From Candidatus Omnitrophota bacterium (GTDB lineage Bacteria; Omnitrophota; Gorgyraeia; Aquiviventales; Aquiviventaceae): a stretch of 48,448 nucleotides of DNA. Position 1 is the stretch's first letter. Each line of letters opens with the position of its first letter. Shown here piece after piece: positions 29,904 to 39,635 of this stretch. Made by a program: the position numbers and the translations under genes. The notes under the pieces are model-generated. The model searched no databases, was not told where the DNA came from, and saw nothing but the letters and a program-made list of their open reading frames with translations. The stretch spans positions 12,778 through 61,225 of the forward strand of contig JAHFGV010000012.1 in the NCBI GenBank assembly GCA_023247255.1, read 5' to 3'.

Positions 29904-30872
29904 TCAAGCTGTTGGGGCCTCGGGCATCTTTCGAAAACGGGCGATGAAGAAACCTTCCGTCTGGGCACTGGGAAGGATGCGCGCGGTCATACAAACCCTC
30001 GGGTCGAACGAGTGGGCTTGCCAAGAAGACAGGCCGGGCAGATGGGCAACCCATCGGCTGGCAATGGAATCGAGACTGGCAACTTCGTGAAATTGGCGAA
30101 GGGCCCAATCAACCACAGCCTCGTTCTCCTCCGGTGCAAAAGTGCATGTGGCATAAACCAGCAGGCCACCCGGACGCAGAGCCAACAGCCCGGAGGCCAG
30201 CAGTTGCTTCTGTTTCCATGCCATCTGATGGATCTTCGCCGGCTTCCAGTACCGATAGGATGCGTTTTCCTGAACCTGAAATCGGCCCTCGGCGCTGCAG
30301 GGGGCGTCGACCAGAACACGATCAAAAGCTTCCGGATACTCGCGACCCAAGCGCGTTCCATCGCGGAAACTTAACGTTACGTTCGCCGCTGCCTGCTGCT
30401 GAATGTTGGCTTGCAATTTGTAGAAGCGAATCCGGTTGTTGTCATTCGCCACGATCCGTCCTTTTCCCTGCATGAGGCAGGCCATCTGTGTCGATTTGCT
30501 TCCGGGGGCAGCGGTAAGATCCAGAACCGATTCCCCAGGTTGTGGATCGAGGACTAGAGCCGGCAGCATGCTGGAGAGACTCTGCACATAAATCCAGCCT
30601 TGTTGATACGCCGGGGTTTCCTGCAACTGACGCAGCGTCCCGCGCCGAAGGATGAAAGCCTCAGCATACCAGCGGACCGGTTCCAGATGAAGACCTTGGG
30701 CTTGGAGCGACTCACGCACAGAACGTACGGATGCCTTCAGGCAGTTGACGCGAAACGTCGTCGGTCTGGACTGGGAAAAACTGCTGGCCACCGCATGCCA
30801 GCTTCCTTGAGGAATGATCTGGCGCAGCCTCTCGATAAATAAACCAGGAAGCGGATGCAGTTCATCTGACAT
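29904..30872 (-). CDS. RsmB/NOP family RNA m5C methyltransferase
   Basis: 322 residues from ATG 30872 (a TTG at 30902 is a weaker alternative). A SAM-dependent cytosine-5 RNA methyltransferase. The SAM site LDLTAAPGSKSTQMA is followed by VANDNN, and the two catalytic cysteines are in VDAPCSAEGRF and YATCTFAPEENE. It lacks an N-terminal NusB domain. The target, rRNA or tRNA, cannot be told from sequence. The stop is about 25 bases before the candidate non-coding RNA; glgB lies upstream on the same strand, 44 bp away. Confidence 0.9.
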   Translation of the reverse strand: MSDELHPLPGLFIERLRQIIPQGSWHAVASSFSQSRPTTFRVNCLKASVRSVRESLQAQGLHLEPVRWYAEAFILRRGTLRQLQETPAYQQGWIYVQSLSSMLPALVLDPQPGESVLDLTAAPGSKSTQMACLMQGKGRIVANDNNRIRFYKLQANIQQQAAANVTLSFRDGTRLGREYPEAFDRVLVDAPCSAEGRFQVQENASYRYWKPAKIHQMAWKQKQLLASGLLALRPGGLLVYATCTFAPEENEAVVDWALRQFHEVASLDSIASRWVAHLPGLSSWQAHSFDPRVCMTARILPSAQTEGFFIARFRKMPEAPTA

Positions 30873-30916
30873 AGCGATCGCTTGCTGCGATATAATTGGC
30901 AATCGACGATTTTATT

Positions 30917-32869
30917 TTAAGATCTGAGGTACCGCAGGAAAAGAACTCCCAGTGGAGGAAGGGTAAGATTGAGGCAGTGGCTCCGGCCATGACAGGGAAA
31001 GGGATTGGTAAGCATACCCCCCAGATTACCATGCCCGCTGCCTCCATAGAGGGTAGCGTCGCTGTTGAGCCGCTCCATCCACCAGCCTTCCCAGGGAACC
31101 CCAATCCGATAGTTGTACCTCACGATAGGGGTGAAGTTGCAAACCACAAGCACCGCATGCTGAGTCTCTGAGCCTTTTCGAAGAAAGCCCAAGACGCTGG
31201 ATTGCGCGTCGTGGCAGTCGATCCATTCAAACCCCGAGGGGTCCCTGTCGCGTTCGTACAGGGCGGGCTCGTTGCGATAACAGCGATTCAGATCACGTAC
31301 CCACTGCTGCAATCCGGCATGGCGCGGCTCACCCAAAAGATTCCAGTCCAGGCTTTCCTCATGCTGCCATTCCCGCCACTGACCCCACTCCCCACCCATG
31401 AAAAGCAATTTCTTTCCAGGCTGGGCATACAGGTAACCCAACAAGAGTCGAAGATTCGCAAACTTCTGCCAAGAATCACCGGGCATTTTATCCAAGAGTG
31501 ACCCTTTGCCGTGGGTGACCTCGTCATGAGACAGCGGCAACAGGAAGTTCTCGGTAAATGCATAGAGCATGCGGAAGGTGAGGTCGTGATGATGGAAGGA
31601 CCGAAAAATGGGGTTGCGGATCATATACTGGAGCGTATCGTGCATCCAACCCATATCCCATTTCAGGCCAAATCCCAGACCTCCGAGATAAGTGGGCCGG
31701 GACACCATGGGCCAGGCGGTGGACTCCTCAGCGATGGTCTGCACATCCGGATGGCGCTTATAAACTTCCTCGTTCAGCGTCCTTAAAAACGCCAACGCCT
31801 CCAGATTCTCACGACCACCATAACGATTCGGGATCCACTGCCCTTCTTTTCGCGAGTAATCCAAATAGAGCATCGACGCGACCGCATCGACGCGCAGGCC
31901 GTCCGCATGGTAGCGCTCCAGCCAGAACAAAGCATTGCTCATCAGGAAGCTTTTCACCTCATGGCGTCCATAGTTGAAAATGTAGCTGCCCCAATCCGGA
32001 TGAAAACCTTGGCGCGCATCCGCGTGCTCATACAGGTGGGTCCCGTCGAATAAGCCCAGCCCATGGCCGTCTGTAGGAAAGTGCGAAGGAACCCAATCGA
32101 GAATCACCCCGATTCCCCGTCGATGCAGGGTATCGATGAGGGACATGAAATCCTGCGGTGTGCCATATCGACTGGTGACAGCGAAATAGCCGGTCGTCTG
32201 ATAACCCCATGAGCCGTAAAAAGGATGCTCCATCACCGGAAGAAACTCCACGTGGGTGAATCCCATCCGATGGACATAATCGGTAAGGTAAGGAGCCAGC
32301 TCGCGGTAAGTCAGCGGTCGGTTCCCTTCCTCAGGCACCCGGGCCCAGGAACCGAGATGGACCTCGTAAACAGAGATAGGGCTGTTGAGAGAATTGCATG
32401 CGGCGCGTGAGTGCATCCAGGAGGCATCCTGCCAAGAGTAATCCAGATCCCGGACGATCGATGCTGTCCGCGGAGGTACTTCACTGAAGACGGCAAAGGG
32501 GTCGGCTTTTTCGGCCTGATAGCCGTTCGGATCGCAAACGATGAAATATTTATAGCACATACCCGGCCCTACATGAGGGATAAAACCTTCCCAGATGCCG
32601 GAGTCTCCACGAACCGACAAAGGGTGGCTGCTGCGATTCCACTGGTTGAAATCTCCCATCACGAAAACCTGCCGCGCACTGGGAGCCCAGACGGCAAACT
32701 GTGTGCCTGGGATTCCATCGACGCGCCTGGCGTGGGAGCCTAACTTTTCCCAAAGCCGATAGTGCGTTCCTTCGTTAAAGAGGTACAGATCCTCAGCCGT
32801 CAGCAGGCTGACGTCACTCCTGACGGCAGGACCGACCGGTCTTTGGGATTCAACCCGCGTCAGCTTCAT
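30917..32869 (-). CDS. glgB: 1,4-alpha-glucan branching enzyme
   Basis: 650 residues. GH13 branching enzyme that makes alpha-1,6 branches. An N-terminal CBM48 module (FAVWAPSARQVFVMGDFNQW) precedes the barrel. Catalytic blocks are GLRVDAVASMLYLDYSRKEG (nucleophile Asp), TIAEESTAWP (acid Glu) and LPLSHDEVTHGKGSLL (third Asp). The C-terminal beta domain ends VLFLRYLRS. In the GlgE pathway it branches the glucan made from maltose-1-phosphate. It is separated from malQ and treS-mak by a toxin-antitoxin-like pair on the same strand. Confidence 0.95.
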   Translation of the reverse strand: MKLTRVESQRPVGPAVRSDVSLLTAEDLYLFNEGTHYRLWEKLGSHARRVDGIPGTQFAVWAPSARQVFVMGDFNQWNRSSHPLSVRGDSGIWEGFIPHVGPGMCYKYFIVCDPNGYQAEKADPFAVFSEVPPRTASIVRDLDYSWQDASWMHSRAACNSLNSPISVYEVHLGSWARVPEEGNRPLTYRELAPYLTDYVHRMGFTHVEFLPVMEHPFYGSWGYQTTGYFAVTSRYGTPQDFMSLIDTLHRRGIGVILDWVPSHFPTDGHGLGLFDGTHLYEHADARQGFHPDWGSYIFNYGRHEVKSFLMSNALFWLERYHADGLRVDAVASMLYLDYSRKEGQWIPNRYGGRENLEALAFLRTLNEEVYKRHPDVQTIAEESTAWPMVSRPTYLGGLGFGLKWDMGWMHDTLQYMIRNPIFRSFHHHDLTFRMLYAFTENFLLPLSHDEVTHGKGSLLDKMPGDSWQKFANLRLLLGYLYAQPGKKLLFMGGEWGQWREWQHEESLDWNLLGEPRHAGLQQWVRDLNRCYRNEPALYERDRDPSGFEWIDCHDAQSSVLGFLRKGSETQHAVLVVCNFTPIVRYNYRIGVPWEGWWMERLNSDATLYGGSGHGNLGGMLTNPFPCHGRSHCLNLTLPPLGVLFLRYLRS

Positions 32870-32912
32870 TCAGCAACCATCCAAACTGTGAATCTAGAAT
32901 TCAATAACACAT

Positions 32913-32926
32913 CCCTATCGATAGGG
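32913..32926. repeat. 14-bp perfect palindrome at the vapC 3' end
   Basis: CCCTATCGATAGGG is its own complement. It spans the stop codon of the PIN-domain gene. It could be a protein-binding site, but no other evidence supports that. Confidence 0.55.
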
Positions 32927-33349
32927 GAGGGGTTGAAGCGGGACTTCCATGGCCGCCTGCTCGAATTCGGGATCTTTGTGAACTAGGGTGGCGCCGAGCT
33001 GTTTCGCGGTCGCCAATATCCATGTATCGGCTAACGACATACGGTACATTCCTTTTATTCTGGCGGCTATTGCAATCAACTCATCGCTGACATCCACGCG
33101 AGTAATGGGTAGTTGCTGGAGGGAGGCCATCAAGGCTGCCAGACCATCTTCCCCACGTGCCTGGTAGGCTTTGTAGCCAGCCTCCATCACACTGAGGAAG
33201 GATATGTACAATTGCGCTTCTCCTCGACGCCCCTTCGCCAGCAAGATGCCAACGGCATCTGCGCCAGGTTCGTCACCAGAGAACGTCAACAGCGCTGAGG
33301 TGTCGAGGAGATAGCGAGATTTACCCCCGCCTGTGGGCTCTCTGCTCAG
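32915..33349 (-). CDS. PIN-domain (VapC-like) toxin, start codon unclear
   Basis: The PIN fold is clear: YLLDTSALLTFSGDEPGA (first Asp), FLSVMEAGYKAY (Glu) and MSLADTWILATAKQLGATLV (later Asp), then HKDPEF. These acidic residues bind Mg and cut RNA. The first Asp lies upstream of the only usual start in frame (TTG 33289), so a functional protein must start earlier. No ATG, GTG or TTG is in frame between the antitoxin region and that Asp; a CTG at 33349 follows a GGGAGG ribosome site at 9 bases. The toxin may start at CTG or be crippled. It overlaps the antitoxin gene 33321-33569. Confidence 0.75.
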   Translation of the reverse strand: MSREPTGGGKSRYLLDTSALLTFSGDEPGADAVGILLAKGRRGEAQLYISFLSVMEAGYKAYQARGEDGLAALMASLQQLPITRVDVSDELIAIAARIKGMYRMSLADTWILATAKQLGATLVHKDPEFEQAAMEVPLQPLPYR

Positions 33350-33569
33350 GTTCCAATTCCTCCCGGCGATCCTTGATCAAACTCTTGGTAAGTCCCAGGC
33401 CTTTGAACATCCCCCGGAAATGCTTGACCGGATCGGCGGCAACAGGAACGACGCGAATTCCGCTTCCGGTATCCACCCACACAAGCTTCATGTGGGGCTT
33501 CAAGCCGTATTTCTTTCGCAAGACAGCAGGAATGGCTGTCTGCCCCCGTTCGGTGACTGTAGACTCCAT
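33321..33569 (-). CDS. AbrB/MazE/SpoVT family antitoxin
   Basis: 82 residues. ESTVTERGQTAIPAVLRKKY and LKPHMKLVWVDTGSGIRVVP are typical of the swapped-hairpin AbrB-type DNA-binding domain used by VapB antitoxins. The C-terminal half (HFRGMFKGLGLTKSLIKDRREEL) is the toxin-binding tail. An excellent ribosome site AGGAGGT precedes the ATG. It overlaps the following PIN-toxin gene, as expected for a TA pair. The pair sits between malQ and glgB in a glucan gene cluster. Confidence 0.85.
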   Translation of the reverse strand: MESTVTERGQTAIPAVLRKKYGLKPHMKLVWVDTGSGIRVVPVAADPVKHFRGMFKGLGLTKSLIKDRREELEPEQRAHRRG

Positions 33570-33703
33570 GGGCGATTACCTCCTAAGAGAGGGTACATGC
33601 TAAAGTTCATATTTTCAAGATAAAAATAAATATTTGCTTGTAGGTCACCGGCCGGGAAAAACCCGTATCTGTTTAGCTTTCTGAGACAGCGATGAGGCCA
33701 AAA

Positions 33704-35875
33704 TCATAGCTTTCGCAGCGCGGAAAGGCGGCTGAGGAGTCGAACCCCATCGCACACCTCAGGCAAATCCATCAGGCGTTCCAAAGGCTCACGTAGTTTG
33801 AGTCGCCAGTTAGGATGTTCGCTAACCGTTCCCGGAATATTTTGCGGCTCGGTTTCACCCAGAAGATCATCGAGATTGAGCAGGACCACCCGTGCAGGAC
33901 TCGACGCAAGATGGGCCGTGCAAGCTCCGATGGCCTGCCGGGAATCGACGGACGATGGGCATTTGGGTAGATAACCCCGCCGGGCCAAGAACCGGACGAG
34001 CGCTCGCGCTACCGCGGCTCGGCTTGCACGTTCTTGAGACGCCTGGGAAGCGCTCAGAAGTCCCAAACGAATCCGGACGGCAATATCCAAAGCCTGCCAG
34101 AATGCGGCAAAGGGCGGCATGTCATGGGTGTTGATGCTGGCTATAGAATCACGAGGCACAACGCGTAACACGCTGGGTGCGCGAGCTGCCAGTTCATACT
34201 CAACGACGAAAAGGCGGTGGATTTTGTGACGATCCATCGCCGGATGGACCTCGGGGGGAACCGTACCGAGATCTTCTCCCGCGATGATCGCGCCCGCACG
34301 CTGGGACTCCAGAGTCAGGATGGCGTAGAACTCCTCGGCAGGATACGTGACATACACCCCGTGGGTGGCCTTGAAGCCATGAGGTATCCAGAATGACCGA
34401 TGCAGTCCCATCACATGGTCGATCCTCAAAAGGCTGGCATACTGCAGATGATGACGGACACAGGCGCGGAAATAGGCGTGGCCCATCTTGCGACTCTGTT
34501 GCGGATGAATGGGGGCAAATCCCCAGTCTTGTCCGTTTGAAAAAACAATGTCCGTAGGAGCACCCGTGGATACGGAAGGCGCAAAAAGAGTCTGCTGCCT
34601 CCAGATATCGTAGCCGTCGGAATGAACCCCAAGCGGAAGATCTAAGGCCAAGCGTATGTGATCATCGCGTGTGCCTACAGTTGCGGTAATGGCCATGAGC
34701 TGTTCATGCATCAACCACTGGACGTAGAGATGGTAATGGTAGGTGGAACGCTCATAGGTAGCTGGATCGATCTCACCCTCCCGCGATGGGAAAGGCCACT
34801 GTCGCCACGGATGGTGAGAGTGTTCGCAGGCGGCGCGAAAACGGGCGTAATCCTCAAGGCTCGGGTGGGCGTTCACAAATTGACGAAAGGCTTCGTGCCG
34901 CTGTGATGATCCCAACGTATCGAAGTTCCCCGACAACTCCTGAAGCACTTTTCTTTTACAGGCCATCGCCTGGCGGTAATCCACTAGTCGCTGCTGTCGA
35001 AGACGCGTCAACGTCTGTTGAAAATCAACGGAAGCGACAAGCCTCTGTGCAGAGGGGCACTGGGCCAACTCAGGAACACGTGTCACATCGAGATAAAGCT
35101 CGTTCCAAAACAGGCGACTGACAGGGACGTAGGGACTGGGTTCGAACGGCTCATCGAGAAACGCAGCCAACAGAGGCAAGATGGATACAAAATCGCCTCC
35201 TTGACGACGAACCCAATCCCCCAAGACCCGCAGATCCGATAGATCCCCCAGCCCCCAACTGTTCTGGGAATGCAAGGCGTACAAAGGCACAAACACCCCC
35301 CAGGATTTTTCCTGTTCACCGTTACCACCCGAGACAAAAGCCTGTCTCGGAGCACAAATCACCCCACTCGTGCAGGAACGCCGCTGAAGACTGACCGTCA
35401 ATTGATGATAGCCCCAAGGAAGATTCTCCGGCCAAGGAATCTGTTTGCATAGATACCGCTTGCGCCCGACCATCATCGCGCGTACCCTCCGTCGAACAGT
35501 GGATAGATCGCAAGTCCATCGCCGGAGGCTGCCGTCCTCGCACAAAACTTCCAAGGCTATTTCTCCCTCGGCCTCATCCACAGGCAATCGCACGGTCAAC
35601 GGCTCTGGAAGTCCGTCCCAGGCGATGATCACCGGCTCGATGGGTTGCTGCCACAGAGCCTGTCGACGCATTTCCAACGCCTGCGGGACGTCCTTGAGAT
35701 GTTCCAGGGGAGTCCCCAGAGCCCGCAGGACAGCCAATAGCGTATCCGGTGAGGCTTCATGGGTTCGACGCGAAAGATCGCGGTAGGTGACTTGGATTCC
35801 GGATAGACGAGCCAAGGCATAAAGCTGACGGACCAGCGTGGAAGAGCGCCGAAGCCTTGAGCCTTGAGTAAACAT
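33704..35875 (-). CDS. malQ: 4-alpha-glucanotransferase
   Basis: 723 residues, GH77 amylomaltase with an N-terminal extension of about 190 residues, as in the larger type. It transfers maltodextrin segments between glucans. Family signatures are NSWGLGDLSDLRVLGDWV, LRIDHVMGLHRSFWIPHG (catalytic Asp), AGEDLGTVPPEVHPAMD (Glu) and INTHDMPPFAAFW. It belongs to the alpha-glucan cluster. A repeat element abuts its start codon and no ribosome site is visible at the ATG. Downstream (33570-33703) no further gene is seen; an AT-rich tract precedes the antitoxin. Confidence 0.94.
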   Translation of the reverse strand: MFTQGSRLRRSSTLVRQLYALARLSGIQVTYRDLSRRTHEASPDTLLAVLRALGTPLEHLKDVPQALEMRRQALWQQPIEPVIIAWDGLPEPLTVRLPVDEAEGEIALEVLCEDGSLRRWTCDLSTVRRRVRAMMVGRKRYLCKQIPWPENLPWGYHQLTVSLQRRSCTSGVICAPRQAFVSGGNGEQEKSWGVFVPLYALHSQNSWGLGDLSDLRVLGDWVRRQGGDFVSILPLLAAFLDEPFEPSPYVPVSRLFWNELYLDVTRVPELAQCPSAQRLVASVDFQQTLTRLRQQRLVDYRQAMACKRKVLQELSGNFDTLGSSQRHEAFRQFVNAHPSLEDYARFRAACEHSHHPWRQWPFPSREGEIDPATYERSTYHYHLYVQWLMHEQLMAITATVGTRDDHIRLALDLPLGVHSDGYDIWRQQTLFAPSVSTGAPTDIVFSNGQDWGFAPIHPQQSRKMGHAYFRACVRHHLQYASLLRIDHVMGLHRSFWIPHGFKATHGVYVTYPAEEFYAILTLESQRAGAIIAGEDLGTVPPEVHPAMDRHKIHRLFVVEYELAARAPSVLRVVPRDSIASINTHDMPPFAAFWQALDIAVRIRLGLLSASQASQERASRAAVARALVRFLARRGYLPKCPSSVDSRQAIGACTAHLASSPARVVLLNLDDLLGETEPQNIPGTVSEHPNWRLKLREPLERLMDLPEVCDGVRLLSRLSALRKL

Positions 35876-35918
35876 CTCAGTCAGTGGTCAGTAACTACAA
35901 CCCATCTTCAAAAGAAGG

Positions 35919-35962
35919 GGCCGGGGGCGTGGGGCGAGGGGAGTGGGGCACGGGGCGGGGGA
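35919..35962 (+). repeat. G-rich tract with G-quadruplex potential
   Basis: A run of seven or more GGGG blocks separated by 2 to 4 bases, for example GGGGGCGTGGGGCGAGGGG. The spacing suits a parallel G-quadruplex on the plus strand, or stalls on the minus transcript. It sits upstream of malQ within a repeat element. Confidence 0.6.
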
Positions 35963-35996
35963 AGCGCAAATAGCACTCCACAAATCTTGAAAGCTG

Positions 35997-36142
35997 GACA
36001 GCGTCTGAAAAACCCCTCTTGGCTCAGGGTTCTGGGTTCGGGGCTCAGGGCCGTGCGTGTCATCAGTGTCGATGATTTGTGTTCTTGCCCACAGCCCAGA
36101 ACCCCGAGCCCTGAACAAACAAGAGTTTTTCAGCATCCTGTC
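35997..36142. repeat. Family 3 inverted-repeat element, copy 2
   Basis: The ends GACAGCGTCTGAAAAAC and GTTTTTCAGCATCCTGTC are inverted. Inside, GGTTCTGGGTTCGGGG pairs with CCCCGAGCCCTGAAC-type sequence, giving a long imperfect hairpin like that at 11821-11969. It is nested in the larger element 35876-36237. Confidence 0.72.
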
Positions 36143-36233
36143 TAAGTAGGTGGACAAAAATATCTTGATATATTTCTTCGTGTTTCTCGTTGGACGTTCC
36201 ACGGTCACGAGAAACGGATCACTGGCCACTGAC

Positions 36234-39200
36234 TTAGTCAACCTCAAGGAGTTGGAACAGACCGCGGATCGGAATGGCCACCCAGTCGGGACGGTGATTT
36301 AACTCATAACCCAACTCATACACAGCCTTCTCGAGCAGAAAAGTGCTTAGCAATACTTTGAATTCCTCCATCGATCGCGGCAAAAACAACGCTTGCCGGG
36401 CACTCGTCAGATAAGCATTGAGGAACGCTGCGCTGACCCATGTCTGCCAGCCCAACGCCCAGCCATCGAGGATTGCACGATCTTCCGCGCGGATCATACC
36501 CGATGAGGATGACGTCTCCCGCAAGACCGCTTGAGTCGCATAGTGGAAAGACCGAAGCATCCCTGCGACGTCCCGCAGGGGAGAGCGTTTGATCCGTCGG
36601 TCGGTGAGCGACCGTGCGGGTTCTCCTTCGAAGTCAAAAATCACGACATCCTTTCCTGTGTAAAGCACCTGGCCTAAATGGTAGTCGCCATGACAACGGA
36701 TGCGCATCGCAGTCATCTTCCTGCTTAAGATGAGACGGAATCGTTCCAGTATCCGGCCTTCCCGGCTGAGCAGCTTTTCCGCCTCGGGACGCACCCCCTC
36801 TGGAAGGCTCGGCAGTTGCTTGCGCAAAAGCCGCATCACTTGATGAGTCGCTGTCGCCATCGCTTGATAGAGGGAGCGTTGGTAGAGGACACTGAACGGC
36901 TCGGGTTTAAAAGCGGGATCGTCGGACCGTTGCGCCAATACGTGGTGCAGTTCGGCGGTGCGACGGCCCAAAAGCCTGGCCATATCCAGGGAAGCGGCAG
37001 CCATCTGCTGGGCGATCGTCGGCAGAGCACTTTGGGCCATATCGATGAAAGACCCAAAACCCTTCGAAAGCCCCAAGACGGGCTGCCCAGACTCCAAGGC
37101 CTGTTCAAAAAAGCTGCCCAGAGAATGAAGCGTGTAGCTCCACAGGTCTGCCTCGTTAGGAACGAACCCGTGCAGCAGGCCAAAGACCATGGGCTCAGAG
37201 CCTTCTCGTCGATACTCCAAATGACCGGCCCAGATGGGGGCTTGGGTAAAACCTTCCTCGGTGAGGAAACGTCCGATCTCCAACTCCGGATGAATGCCGC
37301 ACTCGACGCGGCGCAGGAGTTTGAGGATGATGGCCTTGCCATAGACGATGCCGGTGTTGGTCTGCTCTGCGGCTAATATCCTCGGCTCAAGCAGACGCGT
37401 CAGGGATGGGAGCAGCTTCTTGAGGAACGGGCTTGGCGCACCGATGCAGAATCCATTCGTCCCAAAAAATTTTTCCCGGCCGGCGACGGCCTCAAGAAGG
37501 GCCTGGCTGAAGGCAGGCACAGGGGTCGCTTCATAGAGAAAACCATCCCTGGAATCCTGCGCCATCCGGATTCGGGCCAAGACGCCTGATTGCTGAGATT
37601 CCGACAATCCCCGATCCTCGGAGGTCCCATAAGTCAACGGCAACACATAAGTCTCAGGATCGCCGTCGGTGTACGCCACCTCGATGAAAGCCAGCATGAT
37701 CGCCGTCGGCTTGCGAACGATCGCAAGCGCATCGAGCAGTTGCGTATGACGGATGCGCCGGGCCTTTCCGGAAAACCAGCGTCGGGACTTAAGATAGGCG
37801 GGCAAAATCGATTCCAACTTTTCCTTGGCCTGATCCTGGAAAATAGCCTCCCAGCGACCCGCCACTTCCACGCTTGGAAGCGAGGTGCCTGGTAATGCGG
37901 CTGTTTCTTCGGCCGTCTGTGGAATCCCGGTCAAGGAAAACCAGTAGAAACCATGGGGCCCCAGCGTCAAGGGATAGGGCACTGACCCGATCAGCGGGAA
38001 ATTCGTCTGTCCAAACAGCTCGATGGGCTGCTTGCCTCCCTCGGTAGACAAATCCAACTCCACATACTGAACATAGCGAGAGAGATTGGCGACGATCAAG
38101 AGGGTCTCTTTCTCCGTCCGTCGAAGAAACGCCAGCACGTGGCTGTTGTCCGGGTGGAGAAACTCCAGGCTGCCCCGCCCAAAGGCTTGGAAACGTTGGC
38201 GCAGATCCAACAAGCGTTTCATCCACCACAAAAGCGAGCTGGGATTACGCTGCTGGGCCTGGACGTTCACGGCCTCGTAATGGTATTCCGCATCAATGAT
38301 TACAGGAAGGTAAAGCTTTTGGGCGTTGGCTTCTGAAAACCCGGCGTTGCGATCCGCGCTCCATTGCATCGGGGTGCGCACCCCGTTGCGATCCCCCAGA
38401 TAAATGTTGTCTCCCATGCCGATCTCATCGCCGTAGTAAATCACCGGGCTTCCCGGCAGGGAACACAGCAGGCTGTTGAGCAGCTCAATCAGGCGCCGAT
38501 TGTGGCGCAAAAGGGGAGCGAGTCGTCTGCGGATACCTAGATTGATCCGCATCCGAGAGTCCTGGGCATAGGCCCGGTACATATAATCCCGCTCTTCATC
38601 CGTGACCATCTCCAGGGTAAGCTCATCGTGATTCCGCAAAAACAGCGCCCACTGACAGGACTCGGGGATGGCCGGGGTCTGCTGTAGGATCTCCTCGACG
38701 GGAAAACGGCTTTCCATCCGCACCGCCATGAACAGCCGCGGCATCAGCGGAAAATGGAAGGCCATCTGGCATTCGTCGCCTTTTCCGAAATAAGCGCTGG
38801 AATCCTCCGGCCACTGGTTGGCCTCTGCCAAAAGCATCCGGTTGGGAAAATGCGTCTGCACATGGTGGCGCAGTTTCTTGAGGAAGGAGTGGGTCTGTGG
38901 AAGATTCTCACAGGACGTTCCTTCCCGTTCATAGAGATAGGGAATGGCGTCCAGCCGGAAGCCGTCGACGCCTAGATCCATCCAAAACTTCAACACTTGG
39001 AAGATGGCTTGATGCACCTGAGGATTGTCGAAGTTTAAATCCGGCTGATGCGAGTAGAACCGATGCCAGTAGTAGGCCTTGGCCAGCGGATCCCATGTCC
39101 AGTTTGAATGCTCGAAGTCTTGGAAGATGATGCGGGCATCGGAATAACGCTGCGGACTATCGCTCCAGACATAGAAATCGCGGATGGAACTGGCGGATGG

Positions 39201-39635
39201 GGCGTGTCTGGCTTTTTGAAACCAGGGATGCTGATCCGACGTATGGTTGATCACAAGCTCCGTAATGACGCGCAAGGCTCGTCGGTGGGCCTCCCGGAGA
39301 AACAGCTTGAACTGCGGCAAGGTCCCGTAGGCCGGATGGATGTCGGTGTAGTCGGCGATATCGTAGCCGTCGTCTTTCAAGGGAGAAGGATAAAAGGGCA
39401 ACAGCCAAATCGTCGTCACCCCCAAGTCTTGAAGGTAATCCAGCTTCTGAGTCAGTCCGACGAAATCGCCGATGCCATCCCCGTCGCTGTCGCAGAACGC
39501 CCGGACATGCACTTCATAGAAGACCGCGTCTTTATACCACAAAGGATCGTCGGTCCTAAGCAGGGTGGCCTTCGGCCGGGATTTTCGATGCGCTTTTGGG
39601 CGAGTCGCCTGGGAAGGGGAGTGGCGGTTGCTCAT
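36234..39635 (-). CDS. treS: Trehalose synthase-maltokinase fusion
   Basis: 1133 residues. The first 550 are a GH13 trehalose synthase that interconverts maltose and trehalose: [35 protein letters not shown] (nucleophile Asp), [10 protein letters not shown] (Glu) and [13 protein letters not shown] (Asp). From about 590 a maltokinase-type (Pep2/Mak) domain follows with [17 protein letters not shown], then [17 protein letters not shown] (catalytic HGD) and VIFDFEGEP. So one protein makes maltose and phosphorylates it to maltose-1-phosphate for GlgE. The start is directly adjacent to the glgE stop (TAGATG), indicating coupling. The stop lies in a repeat end. Confidence 0.95.
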   Translation of the reverse strand: MSNRHSPSQATRPKAHRKSRPKATLLRTDDPLWYKDAVFYEVHVRAFCDSDGDGIGDFVGLTQKLDYLQDLGVTTIWLLPFYPSPLKDDGYDIADYTDIHPAYGTLPQFKLFLREAHRRALRVITELVINHTSDQHPWFQKARHAPSASSIRDFYVWSDSPQRYSDARIIFQDFEHSNWTWDPLAKAYYWHRFYSHQPDLNFDNPQVHQAIFQVLKFWMDLGVDGFRLDAIPYLYEREGTSCENLPQTHSFLKKLRHHVQTHFPNRMLLAEANQWPEDSSAYFGKGDECQMAFHFPLMPRLFMAVRMESRFPVEEILQQTPAIPESCQWALFLRNHDELTLEMVTDEERDYMYRAYAQDSRMRINLGIRRRLAPLLRHNRRLIELLNSLLCSLPGSPVIYYGDEIGMGDNIYLGDRNGVRTPMQWSADRNAGFSEANAQKLYLPVIIDAEYHYEAVNVQAQQRNPSSLLWWMKRLLDLRQRFQAFGRGSLEFLHPDNSHVLAFLRRTEKETLLIVANLSRYVQYVELDLSTEGGKQPIELFGQTNFPLIGSVPYPLTLGPHGFYWFSLTGIPQTAEETAALPGTSLPSVEVAGRWEAIFQDQAKEKLESILPAYLKSRRWFSGKARRIRHTQLLDALAIVRKPTAIMLAFIEVAYTDGDPETYVLPLTYGTSEDRGLSESQQSGVLARIRMAQDSRDGFLYEATPVPAFSQALLEAVAGREKFFGTNGFCIGAPSPFLKKLLPSLTRLLEPRILAAEQTNTGIVYGKAIILKLLRRVECGIHPELEIGRFLTEEGFTQAPIWAGHLEYRREGSEPMVFGLLHGFVPNEADLWSYTLHSLGSFFEQALESGQPVLGLSKGFGSFIDMAQSALPTIAQQMAAASLDMARLLGRRTAELHHVLAQRSDDPAFKPEPFSVLYQRSLYQAMATATHQVMRLLRKQLPSLPEGVRPEAEKLLSREGRILERFRLILSRKMTAMRIRCHGDYHLGQVLYTGKDVVIFDFEGEPARSLTDRRIKRSPLRDVAGMLRSFHYATQAVLRETSSSSGMIRAEDRAILDGWALGWQTWVSAAFLNAYLTSARQALFLPRSMEEFKVLLSTFLLEKAVYELGYELNHRPDWVAIPIRGLFQLLEVD

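Larger units (their letters stand above)
35876..36237. repeat. Inverted-end element between treS-mak and malQ
   Basis: CTCAGTCAGTGGTCAGTAA at 35876-35894 and the complement of CTAAGTCAGTGGCCAGTGAT at 36218-36237 are near-identical inverted ends. The inner part holds a G-rich tract (35919-35962), a family 3 copy (35997-36142) and an inverted pair GTTTCTCGT/ACGAGAAAC (36182-36215). The left end touches the malQ start codon and the right end contains the treS-mak stop. A related ATCACTGGCCACT end forms the bioB stop at 6261. No gene lies in it. Confidence 0.72.

Noticed and set aside
33289-33289. TTG at 33289 as the PIN-toxin start
   Set aside because: It removes the first conserved Asp of the PIN fold, so the product would be inactive. 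It is kept only as a fallback.
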